Below are positions 51,101 to 64,000 of a stretch of DNA of 64,000 nucleotides, piece after piece. Source of the DNA: Stromatinia cepivora (lineage: Eukaryota > Ascomycota > Leotiomycetes > Helotiales > Sclerotiniaceae); NCBI GenBank assembly GCA_014898415.1, contig RCTD01000004.1, forward strand, positions 1,797,001 through 1,861,000. The letters are read 5' to 3'. The translations under genes were made by a program, and so were the position numbers. How positions within the stretch are numbered: position 1 is the first letter of the stretch; the number at the start of each line of letters is the position of its first letter. The notes under the pieces are model-generated. The model saw nothing but the letters and a program-made list of their open reading frames with translations. It did not search any database and was not told the origin of the DNA.

Positions 51101-53260
51101 GTTTCTTTTGGATTAATTATAAAGTATATATATATCTAAACACCATTTTGTATTTTCTAAATCTTTTAATTTATATATAATTTTGATTCTTTTAATAATC
51201 TTTATAATAATTAATTCGTTCTTTTATAATAAATAATTTGAATATTATTTACAAACAAAAGAATTATAATAATATTTTTTTGAATTAATATATAAATATA
51301 ATTAATTCCTTTTTATATTATATTAATCTCAATCTTTCAAATATTCGAATAAAATCCCTAAATTATATAATTAAGGCATCTTATAAATTATACAAAGTTT
51401 GATCGATTATAATATTTTTATTAAAGATTTTATAATTATTGAAAAGATAACATATAATTGAGATATCAAAAGGATTATATAAAATATTAACAAAAATATT
51501 GATTCTATTGTATTATTTGATTTCGAAATTATATTTAATAATCATAATCATTATCATTTGGAATAATCGATTTGTAAATATAATAATATAAATGATTTCA
51601 ATAATGTTTTTAATCTAGATATAAATCTCTTTATATTATTAAATATATAAACAATAATAAATAGTTGAATCTTGATTATTATATTTATATATAAGTATTT
51701 ATTAAGAGGAAATCGATTTTATAATTTCTAATCCAAAATCGATTTTATATTAGATATTTTTAATCTTAAAATTATGAATCTTAAAATCATAATTTTATTT
51801 AAATCAATAATCCATTTAATGATTTTTTAATTGATAATAAAAACAAAATGATTTAAAAACTATTAATATATAAATTCAAAAAATATTATTATTCAAAATT
51901 CATTGATTATAAATTAAATAAAAAATAATATCGATTTTATTTCAATTATAATAATAACCACACCACAAACCACAAATATTTTTTATGTCACTTATTCTTT
52001 ATGAATTAAATCAAAATATAAAATGAAAATTATTTAAACAAATTATATTTATTGAATTTATCCTTTATAATAAATATAACAATTCCTATAAAGAATCTAA
52101 TAATCAAATTATTCTCTTGATAATATTACTATATATATAATTATCTTTTTATATATATTAATTATTTTAAAATATAATTATGAAAAATAAATAATTATGA
52201 ATAATAATCAAATAATTAAAACTCAAACAAATTGATTTAAATTCTAAATATTTCAATCTTTGTAATACAAATTCTTTTGAACAATTATTCAAGATTATAA
52301 ATCTACAGATCCTTCATAAATCAATCCAAAAAAAATATTAAATATAATAATCTTTTTAATAATTAAATTTCTTTTAGAAAACATTCTAATTGATTATTAT
52401 AATATATATATCTCTTTTTAAAATATAATAATGAAATAATTAAAATAATCTTTAAATTATTTTTATAAATATTATGACAAATTTCGATAATATAATCAAT
52501 AGATTTCTATTTTATATTTTTTATATCAATATATTCAATAAAATTAAAATCCGAATTATTATTATAAATTTCTCTTTTAATAATATTAATATCTTTATTT
52601 ACAAAATATAATTTTTTTTTAATAATAAAATCAATATTTTCGATTTCTTTAATAATTCAATCAATATTTTTGATTTCTTTAATAAAAAAATAGATCAATG
52701 TTTATATATCTCTATTTCATATTTGATCTTTATTATCTAAAAGATTAAATAAATTGAATAATTCCAAATCAATTTTTTTTTTCATTATTATCTTCAAAAT
52801 TTATATCTATTTTCAAAATTAATTTATTTATAAATAATAAATCAAAGACGTCTCAATTTATAAAAATGAATAAATAAATAAAATTATTTTGTTTGTTTTT
52901 ATTTTGAATAATCATACATATATATATTTTTATTTCAATATAATCTTGTGTATTAAAAACTTTAATCAATTATTTAAACTTTTTTATAATATAAATATTT
53001 ATTATTTGATCAATAGAATTTATATAATAAATAAAATCTTCATTAAATATTATATTTCGAATAAAAATAATTCTATCGAATTTAAATATCCATATATAAT
53101 AAATCAATATATTTGAAATATAATTCATAAAATATTCAATATATATTTGAAGATTAATTTTATATTATTTTCCATTAATTTCAATTTCTTCACTTCTATC
53201 CAAAAAGCAAACGCGATATTTATATTTATAAATCTCATTTTAATTAAAGTAGAAATTATC
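48113..53260 (-). mobile_element. Second Ty1/copia copy (family C), minus strand, 3' LTR at left
   Basis: The LTR at 48113-48427 is the reverse complement of family C (TATCACGGG..., GAGCACTTTCGGGGATCGGG preserved). The minus strand then shows, in 3'-to-5' order, RNase H at about 50,770-50,350 (EYISKAI, FYNNQ, KIRYINIQNI), RT near 51.27-51.10 kb (LLFVNNI from FFVDDI) and the integrase end at about 53.25-53.00 kb (FKFDRIIFIRNIIFNEDFIYYINS). All are dead. No 5' LTR is recognisable; the copy appears truncated beyond 53.3 kb. Flanks TAATG/AATAG of the LTR do not match, as expected for one end of an element. Confidence 0.82.
49387..49410. repeat. (AAT)n microsatellite, about 8 units
   Basis: A pure trinucleotide run in the copia 3' region; it encodes the poly-Asn of a chance ORF. 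Confidence 0.85.
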
Positions 53261-56200
53261 AAATATTTTCTTTACAAATAAATGATTATTTTTATAAAGA
53301 TAATTATAGAATTATATATCAAGTATTTCGTTAAATGATTTGAAGGATTCAATCTTCAAAGAATTTATATTGTATAAAAAAAACAATTTATATTATTTTC
53401 ATTTATATTTTATTTAATAAATCTATTATAATTCATATTTTCATTTATTTTGTAATTATTTTTTATTTTTTATATTCTGATCCTTTATTGGATTTATATA
53501 TATAAGAAAATAATAATTCAAATTCAATTCCTTTTTAAATAATATTATTTTTATAATTTTAATAATAGAAATATTATTATTCTATTTGATCTTTATAATC
53601 ATTAGATTATATTTATAATAAATCTAAATTATGAAATTTTGAATAATTATAAATACTTTATAATATATTTTATAATAAACTGAATATAAAAGGATTTCAT
53701 TATTATATATTTTTTTAATTAATAAAAATTATAATATATTATTATATATTTTATTGAAATAAAATTTTTTATTAGATTTTGTAGATTAACTAAAACGATT
53801 AATAATTATTTGAAATATAAGAAATGATTTGTTTTATATACATATAAATATAATCAGTATATTCAAAATGAATGATACTTTTTATTTTGGTATTTTATAT
53901 TACAAATATTAAATAGTTAAAAGCTTTCTTTTTAAAATATCTGAAATATTTATATTATAATTTATTTATATCTTTTTTTTAGAAAAAATAGATTACAAAA
54001 TTAATCAAATAATTTTTTTATTTTTTTATTCATGATTAAATTATTTATAAAAATAAATATAAAAATATTCGAATAAATAGAAAATGATTTTTATTTTAAA
54101 AATACAAGATTTTCAATATAAATATATTAAACGACTATTATATTATTTGTATAATCTTCTTTAGAAAAAGTATAATTATATTTTTAGAATTACAAATTAG
54201 TTTTCTTTAATCGAATTTTCGAAATAATATTAATATTAAAAACAAGAATAAATATTATATCATTGAAAACCAAATTATTATTAAAATAACCTTTTTTTTT
54301 CGATAATCTTTTTAATAATCTAAATTCTATATTCTAGAATTTGAAAATTAAAAATATTTATTGCTATAAAATTATTAAAATCGAATAATCAATATCAATA
54401 ATCATTTGACAGAAAGGTATTATTTATAATATATATCATATTACAATTATCAAACAAAATACTATTAAATAAATAATATACTTTTATAATTATAACATAA
54501 ATCTTTATTAGATTATATTAAATATTTAAAATAATAATATCAATTGAAGTTTTTAAAGAACCAATAGAATTTTTCATTTATTTCTTTTTGATTTAATCAA
54601 AATAAAATTGCTTTTATAAATATAATCTTATTTAATCCTTAGTTATTTGTAATTCGTTTTGTTGAATATCTATTTAAATAATATATTGATTCTTTTAATA
54701 AATAGTAATTCAATAATTCTAGAATTATAAATAATATAATTATAATCAAATTCATTTTTCTATTTAGATTTGATTCTATGTAGATATTCTTGAATCTTTT
54801 TAATCTCTTGGTTATCTTTAAAGTTAATACCTTTTTTATTCTTTTTAGATTTTTTATTATTCTAAAAAGAATTAAATATAAAATATATATATAAATTTTA
54901 GCTTTTAAAAAATATATTCAACAAGATCTTCTTTGAAAATTTTGATAAATAATAATATTATCTTCAATTATAATATCTTTAATTATAAATTCTTTATAAA
55001 ATATAAATTATAAAATCTTCTAAATCAATCTAGGTTCTTCCTTTTATAATAAGTAATAAATTAAGTAATAATATTGTTATTTTAAATTTTAATTATGATT
55101 TATATTATTATTAAATAAATTATCAGTTTTATCAATATTATTATATATAATTTATTTCTTATTTAAAAAAATAAAAAAATAAATCTTTAAAATTATCTTT
55201 TTCAAAAAATCCAAAATATAGTTATATTATTATATTATTATAAATATTCTTATGAATTTTATAACTATCAATAAAGAATATGTTTCGATTAATAATATTT
55301 TTATATTTAAAAAAATTACAATATAAATCAATTTCAAATCTAATAATTATAAATCTTTAAAATACAAAATCAATTTAATAATTTAAAATAAATTTTTTTT
55401 TTAGTTTTTCAATTTTAAAAATAAAACAAAAATTACCAATAAAAAATCCATTATTATCTATTATAATCTAAATTATCAAAACTTTGATAATCTCTTCAAA
55501 TATTCGAACTATATTTATTGTAATATTCAAATAAATATATACGAAAATCTTTTCAAAACAAATTATATGGATAATTTATATTATATTAATTATTTTATTA
55601 TTTTTTAAAAAAAAGTTATATCAAATTGATTTATAAAAAACTTAATATTATTTATAGATATAGTAATATTTTATTTAAAATAAGACATTTAATAAATAAT
55701 ATAATAACAATTATTCTAATCTTAATATAAATTTAGAAACTTATTATCTTTATTTTTATTAAATATAAATATAAAAACGAAATAATAATCTAATATAAAA
55801 GAATTGAATTATTTATAATTTTAATTATAAAATCTGATATTATTAAAATCCTTTTTTTGATTTCTTTATAAAAAAAATTTATTTTAATTATTAATATCTT
55901 CTTTCAAAAAAATAAAACAATATTTAAGAAAATCTTTCATAGTAAATTATTTCAATATCTCCTTTTAATAATAAAATATTATAAAAGATATTATAATTAA
56001 TATTATAAAAAAATTATCAATAAAATATCCAGATTGATTGAATAAATATTAATAAACGTATTTTTATTTCAACTATATTTTTTTAAATATTCTATCTGAA
56101 TTTAATGAATGTTATTTATATCCACAAACTCTCAATAAAAATTAATAATAAAATTCAAAATCATGTAAAATTTGATTATTATATATTAATTAATTTTCAA

Positions 56201-57090
56201 GATTTTTTTATTTTTAAAAATAAAAATTAAAAGTTCTTTGGATTTTAAATTATAATTTATATATTTAATAATAATAATTTATTCATAATAAAAATATCTT
56301 TTGAATTGATATTAAGAATAATATTATTTTAAATATATATTAATAATCAATAATGAATAAAATAATAAGGTATAAAATTCATTAATAAATCTAATAAACT
56401 TATTTATAAAATAAAAGATGTTTTTGATTTTATTTTCTTTATATATTCATTCAAAAGAATTTTTATATTAACTTGAATCATATAATTTAAATTATAGTAA
56501 TTCCTAATGAAAAATAAATAACTTTCAAATAATTCTATTATAAAATCCTAAAAAAATTGGAATAAACTTTCAAATTTTATTAATATTGATATTATTAATT
56601 TATATAATTCTAAAATTTTCTTCAATATTAATATCATCAAAATCTTTATAAAATCTTCTATTATTATCTTGAAATCAATTATTTATATAATAAACAAATC
56701 CAATTAATAAAAAAAATATATAATTTTTTAATAAAATAATAATTATAAAAAGATTTATAAAGATTATATTGAAATCTAATTGATTAAATTGAATTTATTT
56801 ATTATCAAAATTTTTTATAATATCATATATAAAACTAGATACAAATATTACTTTTCAAAATATTTTCAAAAAATAATAAAAACAAATATCGAAAAATTCC
56901 TTGACAATAAATTATTCCTTAATAATAATCAAATCAAAAAAAAGCTTTCTATATAATTTCGAAATATATTATTTGTTTTTTTATTATAACATATAAACAA
57001 GCTTTTATTGTATTATATTTGGAATTATAAAATCGAATTAATATTTAAAAAAGAATTGTTATATTTTAAAAATCGTTCTTTTTTAAAAAA
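53260..57090. other. RIP-degraded DNA between copia remnant and gypsy RT
   Basis: 53.26-54.9 kb: nothing readable. 54.9-56.7 kb is a copy of the repeat at 40.7-43.1 kb. 56.88-57.09 kb is homologous in inverse orientation to 31.5-31.8 kb and belongs to the gypsy pol just upstream of RT. Confidence 0.5.
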
Positions 57091-57760
57091 AATTGGAAAT
57101 CATTTATAAATGAATTGATAGTAATTTATTCAAAGAGTTTATTCAAAAATCATTATTATATAATACCATTCCTTTACTCTTTATTATTAAATCAAATAGA
57201 AAATTTCCAATTTTTTCAAATTATTATAAATTAAACAATATTATTATTAAAAACCAATATCTATTATCTATAATTAAAAAGATCTTGAATATTCTTTATA
57301 ATATAAAAGTATATTCCAAATTGAATATCATTATAATCTTTAATAGACTTTATATTATAAAAAACAATGAATAGAAAACCACTTTTATTATTCAATTTGA
57401 ATTATTTGAATCTTTGATTATACTTTTCAGTTTTTATAATACCCTTATTTTCTTTCAATATTATATCAATCATATATTATTCAATGAATTTGAGAAATAT
57501 TATATTATATATTTCGATAATATATTAATATATTTTATAAACAAAAACCAATATCGAAAATATATTTATAAAATAATCCGGAAATTACAAATACTAATTT
57601 ACAAATAAATATCACTAAATATGAATTCGAAATAATTTCAATAAAATATTTAAATTTAATAATTATAATTAATAATATAAAAATTAAATTTAATCAAATA
57701 TCTTAATTATTTATATTATGTTTATAAATATCATAATTTTATATATAAATACATATTGAT
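57090..57760 (+). pseudogene. Ty3/gypsy reverse transcriptase, right element
   Basis: The plus strand reads a full gypsy RT palm with few indels: IKNQYLLSIIKKILN (from the Y-P-L-P block), KVYSKLN (from K-L-D-L), NNE*KTTF (TGG now TAG), FELFESLIILF (from G-L-F-E-x-L-V-M-P-F), FQYYINHILFNEFEKYYIIYFDNILIY (from YLDDILIY), and KIIRKLQ. The longest open part is 57414-57608. The second catalytic Asp is Asn. Confidence 0.85.
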
Positions 57761-57899
57761 AATTATATATAAATTAATTAAAATGAAATATTTTAAAAAT
57801 ATTAAATCGTTAACAACAAAAGAATTAATTGATATTTTATATAATCTATTACATAATATTATTTCAAATTGAAAAATACAATTTATTTCAGAATTCTAA

Positions 57900-58220
57900 A
57901 TACAATTCTTTAAATAATTGAAAATTACTTTTAAATATCTTTTTACTTTTCATTTACAAATTAATAAATGAATAAAATATATCAATTCATTTTAAAATAA
58001 TATTTATATATATTTATCAATTTCTATGAAAACAATTAAAAAGGATAATTATTTTTTACTAAATTCATTTTCAATAATTTAATTTCAAAAATAATAAAAT
58101 ATTTTCCATTCTTTATAAACTATAAATTCAATTTATATATCAATATAAAATCCAACAAATTATACTTATTAAAAAAAAATTTAATATAAAAATATAAATT
58201 TTTTAAAGAAAACAAAATAA
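57900..58220 (+). pseudogene. Gypsy integrase C-terminal fragment joined close to RT
   Basis: Homologous in inverse orientation to the integrase remnant at 16.0-16.3 kb (FHLQIN from H-P-Q-T-D, then LNSFSII from EF.FNN). It follows the RT by only ~160 bp, so RNase H and the integrase zinc and catalytic domains have been deleted from this copy. Confidence 0.65.
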
Positions 58221-58966
58221 TCAATTTCGATTTACAAAAAGTATACAAACAAAAACAAATCAAATTTATTATAATATACAAAAAAAAAACAGAAAATCTA
58301 TATTAATATTAAAAATATAAAAGCATTTTATAAAATAAAAAATTCAAATCAGAAATAAATGGATTTATATAAAATATTAAAAATTTACTTTCAATTCTAT
58401 TTAATCAAATTATCAAAAATCATTCAAATTTTTTCAATATTTCATCAAATAATTAATAATCAATAAATCAAAATCAAAAACATTATAAAAGATAAAATAT
58501 TTAAAAAAGAAAAAAAAACTAATCCAAAAATAAATCTTTAAAAATATATTGAACAATTATAACAAAAACAATTATTATTATCAAATTAAATAAAAACATT
58601 ATGTCTCTATTTAATAATCAATAATTAATCTAAAAAGAAATAAAAAAAATATTAATTAAATATTATCAATTATACTTTCAAAAACCAGGATTATTATTAT
58701 AGATTTTAAATTATTCAAATACAATATCATCATTATCAATACTAATTATTATACTTATTATATTTAAAACAACTAATAAAACAAAAAAGAATATAATTTA
58801 TATAAATAAAAGAATATATTACAAATTTTAAAATAATCTTAAAATCTAAATAACAATTTTATTATATCAAATATATAAATTTAAACCCTTCAAAATTTTG
58901 TTAATAAATCTTATTATAATTTTATTAATTATTTAACAACAAATCTAATTTCGAAGAAAAAAATAT

Positions 58967-59114
58967 TATTACAAATTCATTATTGATTTCTAATTAATCT
59001 ATATGAATATTTTAAAGATTCATTTTCTATACAATCAATACTCTTTCTAGCATTTTCTTTCTTCCTTTGTAGAATATTATTGTATTATCTAAGACCCCTT
59101 TCTGTGCCGTAATA
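58967..59114 (+). mobile_element. Family A LTR, 3' LTR of the right gypsy element
   Basis: 148 bp. The left half is AT-converted; the right half keeps TTTCTAGCATTTTCTTTC and CTGTGCCGTAATA. It follows the integrase tail by about 750 bp as in the left element. Downstream flank is GATAG (59115-59119). Confidence 0.82.
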
Positions 59115-60679
59115 GATAGTATATCAAATTATAATTAAAAATAATGATATTATAGTAAATAATATAGTTTTTATAAATTCGATAATAAATATAGATGAAT
59201 ATGTTAATATTGAATATAGATTCTATAATTAATATTTTATTATAATATAGATGTGATTTGAAATATAAAAAGACGATTTAATTGATATTTATTCAGATTT
59301 AAAATTATAAATAATAATAATAAAAAAAGTATAATTATTTTAGTACTACAAAGAAGATATAGATTTGAATTTGAATTAAATCGATGAAAATCGATAATAG
59401 TAAAATGAATGGTATATAATTGATCGAATATATAATTGTTATCTTTATATTTTCTAGAATATAAAGAATTAAAATGATGATTGTATATTTCAAAAGAGAA
59501 ATGTATTTATTTAGTAGAATAATTAAGAGTTAGAATAATAATTAATAATAACATTTTTGTATTTGAAGGAATTGATATTATTATTTTTCAGAAAAAGGTA
59601 ATAATTGATGAATATAAAATAGATCTCTTTATTATTTTATTAATTTCTATTATTTAATAATATATTATAATTAAGTTATTTAAGAATATCAAAGTAATAT
59701 TAAATTAATCTGTTTTGTTAATAATTTAGTATAAAATCAAAGATAATGATGAAGATTTATTATTTGAATTAAATGAAATTTCATTATTATTATATATATA
59801 TTAATATAATATAAATTTCTTGGTAATTTGGATATATAATAATATAGAATATGATATATATTTAATAATGAATATTATAATCGAAGTTTTAATTGATTTC
59901 GATTTTGATGAAGAATATTAAATAATGAATATTATGACAAAAATTATTAATATAATAATTATTAAAATTAATAACAATATTGATAATATTGATATTAAAA
60001 ATTAATAAAATAGTTTATTATATTAAAACTATAATTTGTAATAATAAACAAATAATTGATAGATTTAAAAAATTATTAAATAAGTTTTTTCAAATATTAC
60101 AAAAGAATATCAAATTTGTTAAAAATTTTTAAAATAAATAATTAACAAAAGAATTATATTTAAAATGAAATAAAAATTTAAAAATAAAATTAAGAAAATA
60201 TTTCTTAGCATTTCAAGATGAATGATTTGTAGTAATGATAATAATAAATAATAAATAAAAGAGATTTATTTTGTTTATATAAATATTTGGGATTTATATT
60301 CTTATACTTAAATATTCGATAATATGATATATAATCTTTATAAAGAAATCTAAAAATTAATAATTTATAAAAATATTATTTAAGTAAATCCAATTTTGAA
60401 TGAACTTTGATTTTGTAATCAAAGTTTTATTTTCGATAATTTATAAATGGTTTTGTATTATATTTGAATTATTAAGTTTATTATATATTAAAATAAAGAT
60501 TTTTAACAATAATATCGAATTCATTAATTATAAATTCGAAGTTTAAATTAATATTGTATATATTTTTGAAAATATCGAAATTTGTTAATTTATTTGTTAT
60601 TTTATTGTTTTCAATATTTAAATACTTTGATAATTATTATATTCAAACATTATAGATTTGTATAATATTTTAAATAATA
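59115..60679. other. RIP-degraded repeat
   Basis: No readable gene. From about 60.3 kb it matches 35.9 kb onward in the same orientation. Confidence 0.5.
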
Positions 60680-60681
60680 TA

Positions 60682-61118
60682 CGGAGGTTGATGGGGTGGG
60701 TGTTGTGGGGCACGCCAGAAAATGGCCGTGCTTGGTTCCGCGGGCAGGGGTTCTGGCCGGTGATGTCGTTGCACTGGTTGAGGATTTGTGTGGGGGGATC
60801 TAGATGGTTAAAGTATTGTAAATTCTCAATTATCTATTTAAAATTATTCAAAATTATTCAAAATCATTTAAAATCATTAATTTTTTATTCAAAAATCTAT
60901 TCTAAAATTATTAAAAAAGGTTATATAAACTTTAAAAACTTCAAAATCATCAAATCGTTGAGATTTTATTAAAATCCTCGAAATACAATCAAAATTCGAA
61001 ATTTGAAGGGAGAACAGTTCAATATCTATTCAAGTTGTTTAAAGCAGCATCAAAAGACAGGAAAAACAGCGATATGTGGGTAAAAAATGTCTTACAATAC
61101 TTACCCCATCAACCTCGG
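60682..61118. mobile_element. TA-flanked MITE (Tc1/mariner-pogo type candidate)
   Basis: The ends are inverted repeats of about 30 bp: left CGGAGGTTGATGGGGTGGG, right (other strand) CCGAGGTTGATGGGGTAAG. TA dinucleotides lie at 60680-60681 and 61119-61120. The 437-bp element encodes no transposase; the ORF 60658-60972 merely crosses it. The left ~130 bp are GC-rich, the rest AT-rich. It is inserted in a RIP-degraded repeat. Confidence 0.82.
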
Positions 61119-61120
61119 TA

Positions 61121-64000
61121 AATATTTATTGAAATAATTCAAAAATATTTCTTTTGTAATATTAAATAACTAATATATTAACTATTGATATAAAATGAGA
61201 TTTTTTGTAAATTAATTTTTATTGATATTCTAATTATATATTATGAATCTTTTTTAGATTTTTATAATTTTATTATTGAAAATATAAAATATTGAACTAA
61301 TCGAATTAGTTTTTATAATAATTTGTTTTCTGTTTTGATAAATAATGTAGTTATAATTAATATATTTATTTTTATTAATATATTATTTTAATTTATTTAA
61401 AAATAGGTTGTGTATATCTAATTAAGGGTAATTTAGTAAACAAGGTTGATCGTACAACATTATTGTTTCTAATTGTAATAGATGACTTGTTTTTAGGATT
61501 GTGTCATATAAAATTATTTATCAACTTTCAAAAATAGATATTATAATTTATCTATAAAATCTATTTTATATTAATAAATAAAATAAAAGTTTTTAAATAT
61601 AAATTTTGAAATATTAAGAAAAAAATTTATAAGTTTTTATATTTTAATTTTAAATATTTATTTAATTTCAGTATTATAATTTTTGATTATTATTAAGATG
61701 AAAATATCTTTGATTAAAAGATATTTAATATTTATTTTTTGAATTCTAAAACTAAATTATAATTTAGTTTTTTCGAAAATAATATTATTGAAAAAGATAT
61801 TTATATTTTTGAAAAGAACAATTACAAAAACAATTCTTTAAATAGTTGATATATTTTATATAATAATAATTAGAATTTTATTGATAAATTCAATATATTT
61901 TGTTATTTTAATATTAATTATTAAAATATAATTTGAATAATTAAATTTGAATATTTTAATTCGTTTTATATATGATGTTCTTATATCATAAATTAAAAAA
62001 AGATAATATAAATAATAATTATTTTTGGTAATATAAAAATGAATAGATTATTCATAATTTTAAAAAAATTTAAAATATAATATATTATTTAAAAGATGAT
62101 TTTTTATCAAATTATATTTTTAATTATTATAAAACAAATTGCATCAATTTCTTTGGTTATTATAATAGAATTAATAATAAGAATTTTGTTGATTATATAT
62201 GATAAAATGAGTTTTTTTCTTGAATATATAGATTATTTTAGTTTTTTTAGAAATAAAATAAATTTTGTTTCAATTTTTTTAATTTATGATATTTTTTATT
62301 TTAAGAAATAAAAAATGAATATTGTTATTGAAAGATTTGAAGGTTTTGTAAATATAAAGATTATTAATATAATTAAATTTTAGATTGATATTTTGGAAAA
62401 AAAGTTTAAAAAGATATAATATATATAAAATGAATAAAAATAGTTATTTTTAAAAGGTTTTCTAAATTATTCAATAATTTGATAAATAGTCGTTCATTTA
62501 TTTAGGCTATACAATATTTTCAAATCGATGGTACCTTTGTATTTTTAATTCGAATAATTATAGTAACAATTTTTATATCTGTTGTATTATTTTAATCTAT
62601 TATTTAAATAAATATAATATTGAATAACGAAAAGTTTATTCTAAGTCGCTTTTTTGAATTTATATATAATATATTTATAGAATTTCAAGAACTATAGTTA
62701 GAAATAAGTATTCTATATATTATAAAAAAATATGAAAATAATTAAAGTAAACTTTTTTTATATTATATTAAATAATAATATTTTCAATAAAAATCTTTTC
62801 TTTATAATATTTGCCTTTTAGAGTTATATAATGAAATTCGATTATGATATCAAAAAACAATATAATATTATATTAATTTTGATATAGATTATTAATATCT
62901 TTGTTATATTATATTCTAATAATTCAAATAAATATAAATATAAATTTATTTTATTTTAAAAAAGTTATTTATTTCATTTTCTTTTAAAATAAAAGATTTT
63001 GTTTTTATTTTAATTTGATTTTATAATTATTGTTATCGATATGCGGGGAAATTATTTTTCATTGATATAATTAAGATTGTATTTAATTTAAATATATTAC
63101 ATATTTGAAAATCATTTAATTTATATAAGATTAATAATACTATATTTAATAGAATTTTCTTTCAATTTGCTATAAATAATAATATTTTCAATTATAATAT
63201 TATTGATTATAGATTATTTATAAAATATAAATTATAGATCTTGATAAATTATTTTAAGTTTTTCTTTTTATAATAATAATTCATATAATTCATTAAATAT
63301 ATTACTATTTTTAAACTTTAATATTATTTGATTTATTATTAATTAAATTATTAATTTTATGAATATTATTACATATTATCTATTCTTTATGTAAAAAAAT
63401 ACAAAAATGATATTATATATATATTCGTAACTATTTCCTTCGAGAAATCTGAAATAAAATTCAATCATATTATTACAAATATTTTTATAGGAATTATAAA
63501 TATTAATAAAGATTATATTATAATTACTGATTTTTTCATTTTTAAAAAAATTAAAATATAAATTGATTTTAAATTTATTAATTATAAATCTTTTAAATAG
63601 AAAATTAATCTATTTATTTTAACTCTTCAATTTTGAAAATAAAACAATGATTATTATATTAATAAAAAACGATTATGATCTATTATAATCTTAATTACTA
63701 AAACTTTTACAATCTTTTCAAATATATCAAATTTATTCAATATATTTCTTTATTATAATATTCATAATATTCAAATAAATATATATAAAGATTCATCCAG
63801 AATCAATTATATCAATAGTCTTTATTATATTAATTATTATAAATCTTTTGTTGTAAATTCTATCAACTATTTTATTATTATTTTTTTCTATTTAAATATA
63901 TAAAAAAAAAAATTTTAATATAAATAAATTAAATCAATTATAATTATTATTATTATTACTGAATTAATAAATATTTTCATTATTAAATTTAATAAAGTCA
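61121..64000. other. RIP-degraded repeats to the window end
   Basis: To about 61.9 kb it continues the match to 36-37 kb; 62.5-64.0 kb matches 40.7-42.2 kb. A less decayed patch lies at 61,410-61,510 (GGTTGTGTATATC...AACAAGGTTGATCGTACAAC). The plus-strand ORF 62096-62311 has no recognisable domain. Confidence 0.5.

Noticed and set aside
51957..51978. CCACACCACAAACCAC patch as a telomere-like or regulatory repeat
   Set aside because: Too short and irregular, inside the copia pol remnant; no support beyond composition.
60658..60972. 104-codon ORF starting MYNILNNIRRLMGWVLWG
   Set aside because: It runs through the left terminal repeat of the MITE into AT-rich filler; no protein family resemblance.

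Overview
The window looks like a filamentous ascomycete. It has short spliceosomal introns of about 48-78 bp with GTRNGT-type donors, fungal mitochondrial and amino-acid metabolism genes, and a long stretch of extremely AT-rich DNA with the transition-only decay expected of repeat-induced point mutation (RIP). Protein and retroelement resemblance suggests Leotiomycetes (Sclerotiniaceae-like); that placement is inference.

Gene island, about 1-14.9 kb. On the minus strand lies ISA2 (mitochondrial Fe-S assembly, one intron). It is followed by a short-chain dehydrogenase pseudogene on the plus strand: 5' truncated, three in-frame stops, one intron still recognisable. Next come NAD-dependent glutamate dehydrogenase GDH2 on the minus strand (three exons) and kynureninase BNA5 on the plus strand (three exons, intact after splicing). 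The spaces between them hold simple repeats and one MITE-like element with terminal inverted repeats (10,416-11,128). The three intact genes belong to separate housekeeping routes; nothing suggests a cluster.

AT-rich retroelement desert, about 14.9-64 kb. There is no intact gene here. The decay can be partly unpicked from LTRs, target-site duplications (TSDs) and protein motifs. (a) A minus-strand Ty3/gypsy (family A, 148-bp LTRs starting TGTCACGG) has its 3' LTR at 14,908, integrase at about 16.0-16.3 kb, RT at 30.9-31.4 kb and upstream coding sequence to 33.9 kb. (b) Its pol is split by a plus-strand Ty1/copia (family C, about 310-bp LTRs, 16,888-30,021, TSD TAGGT) that still shows integrase end, RT and RNase H. 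(c) The copia itself carries two insertions of a small gag-only LTR element (family B, 150-bp LTRs). One is simple (18,594-20,138, TSD ATTTA). The other is a tandem LTR-body-LTR-body-LTR-leader-LTR array (25,039-28,340, TSD ATAAT). (d) To the right are two head-to-head family A 5' LTRs (39,990 and 43,748), a second copia copy on the minus strand (48,113 to at least 53.25 kb), and a plus-strand gypsy RT and integrase tail ending in a 3' LTR at 59,114.

A few islands in the desert escaped RIP: a 72-bp LTR-like mini-element with a TSD, a possible mitochondrial-DNA insertion (33.9-34.65 kb), a 250-bp unknown island (44.86-45.11 kb) and a TA-flanked MITE (60,682-61,118). The most interesting items are the gag-only elements with their tandem array, and an apparent inversion between facing LTRs suggested by a swapped TSD.
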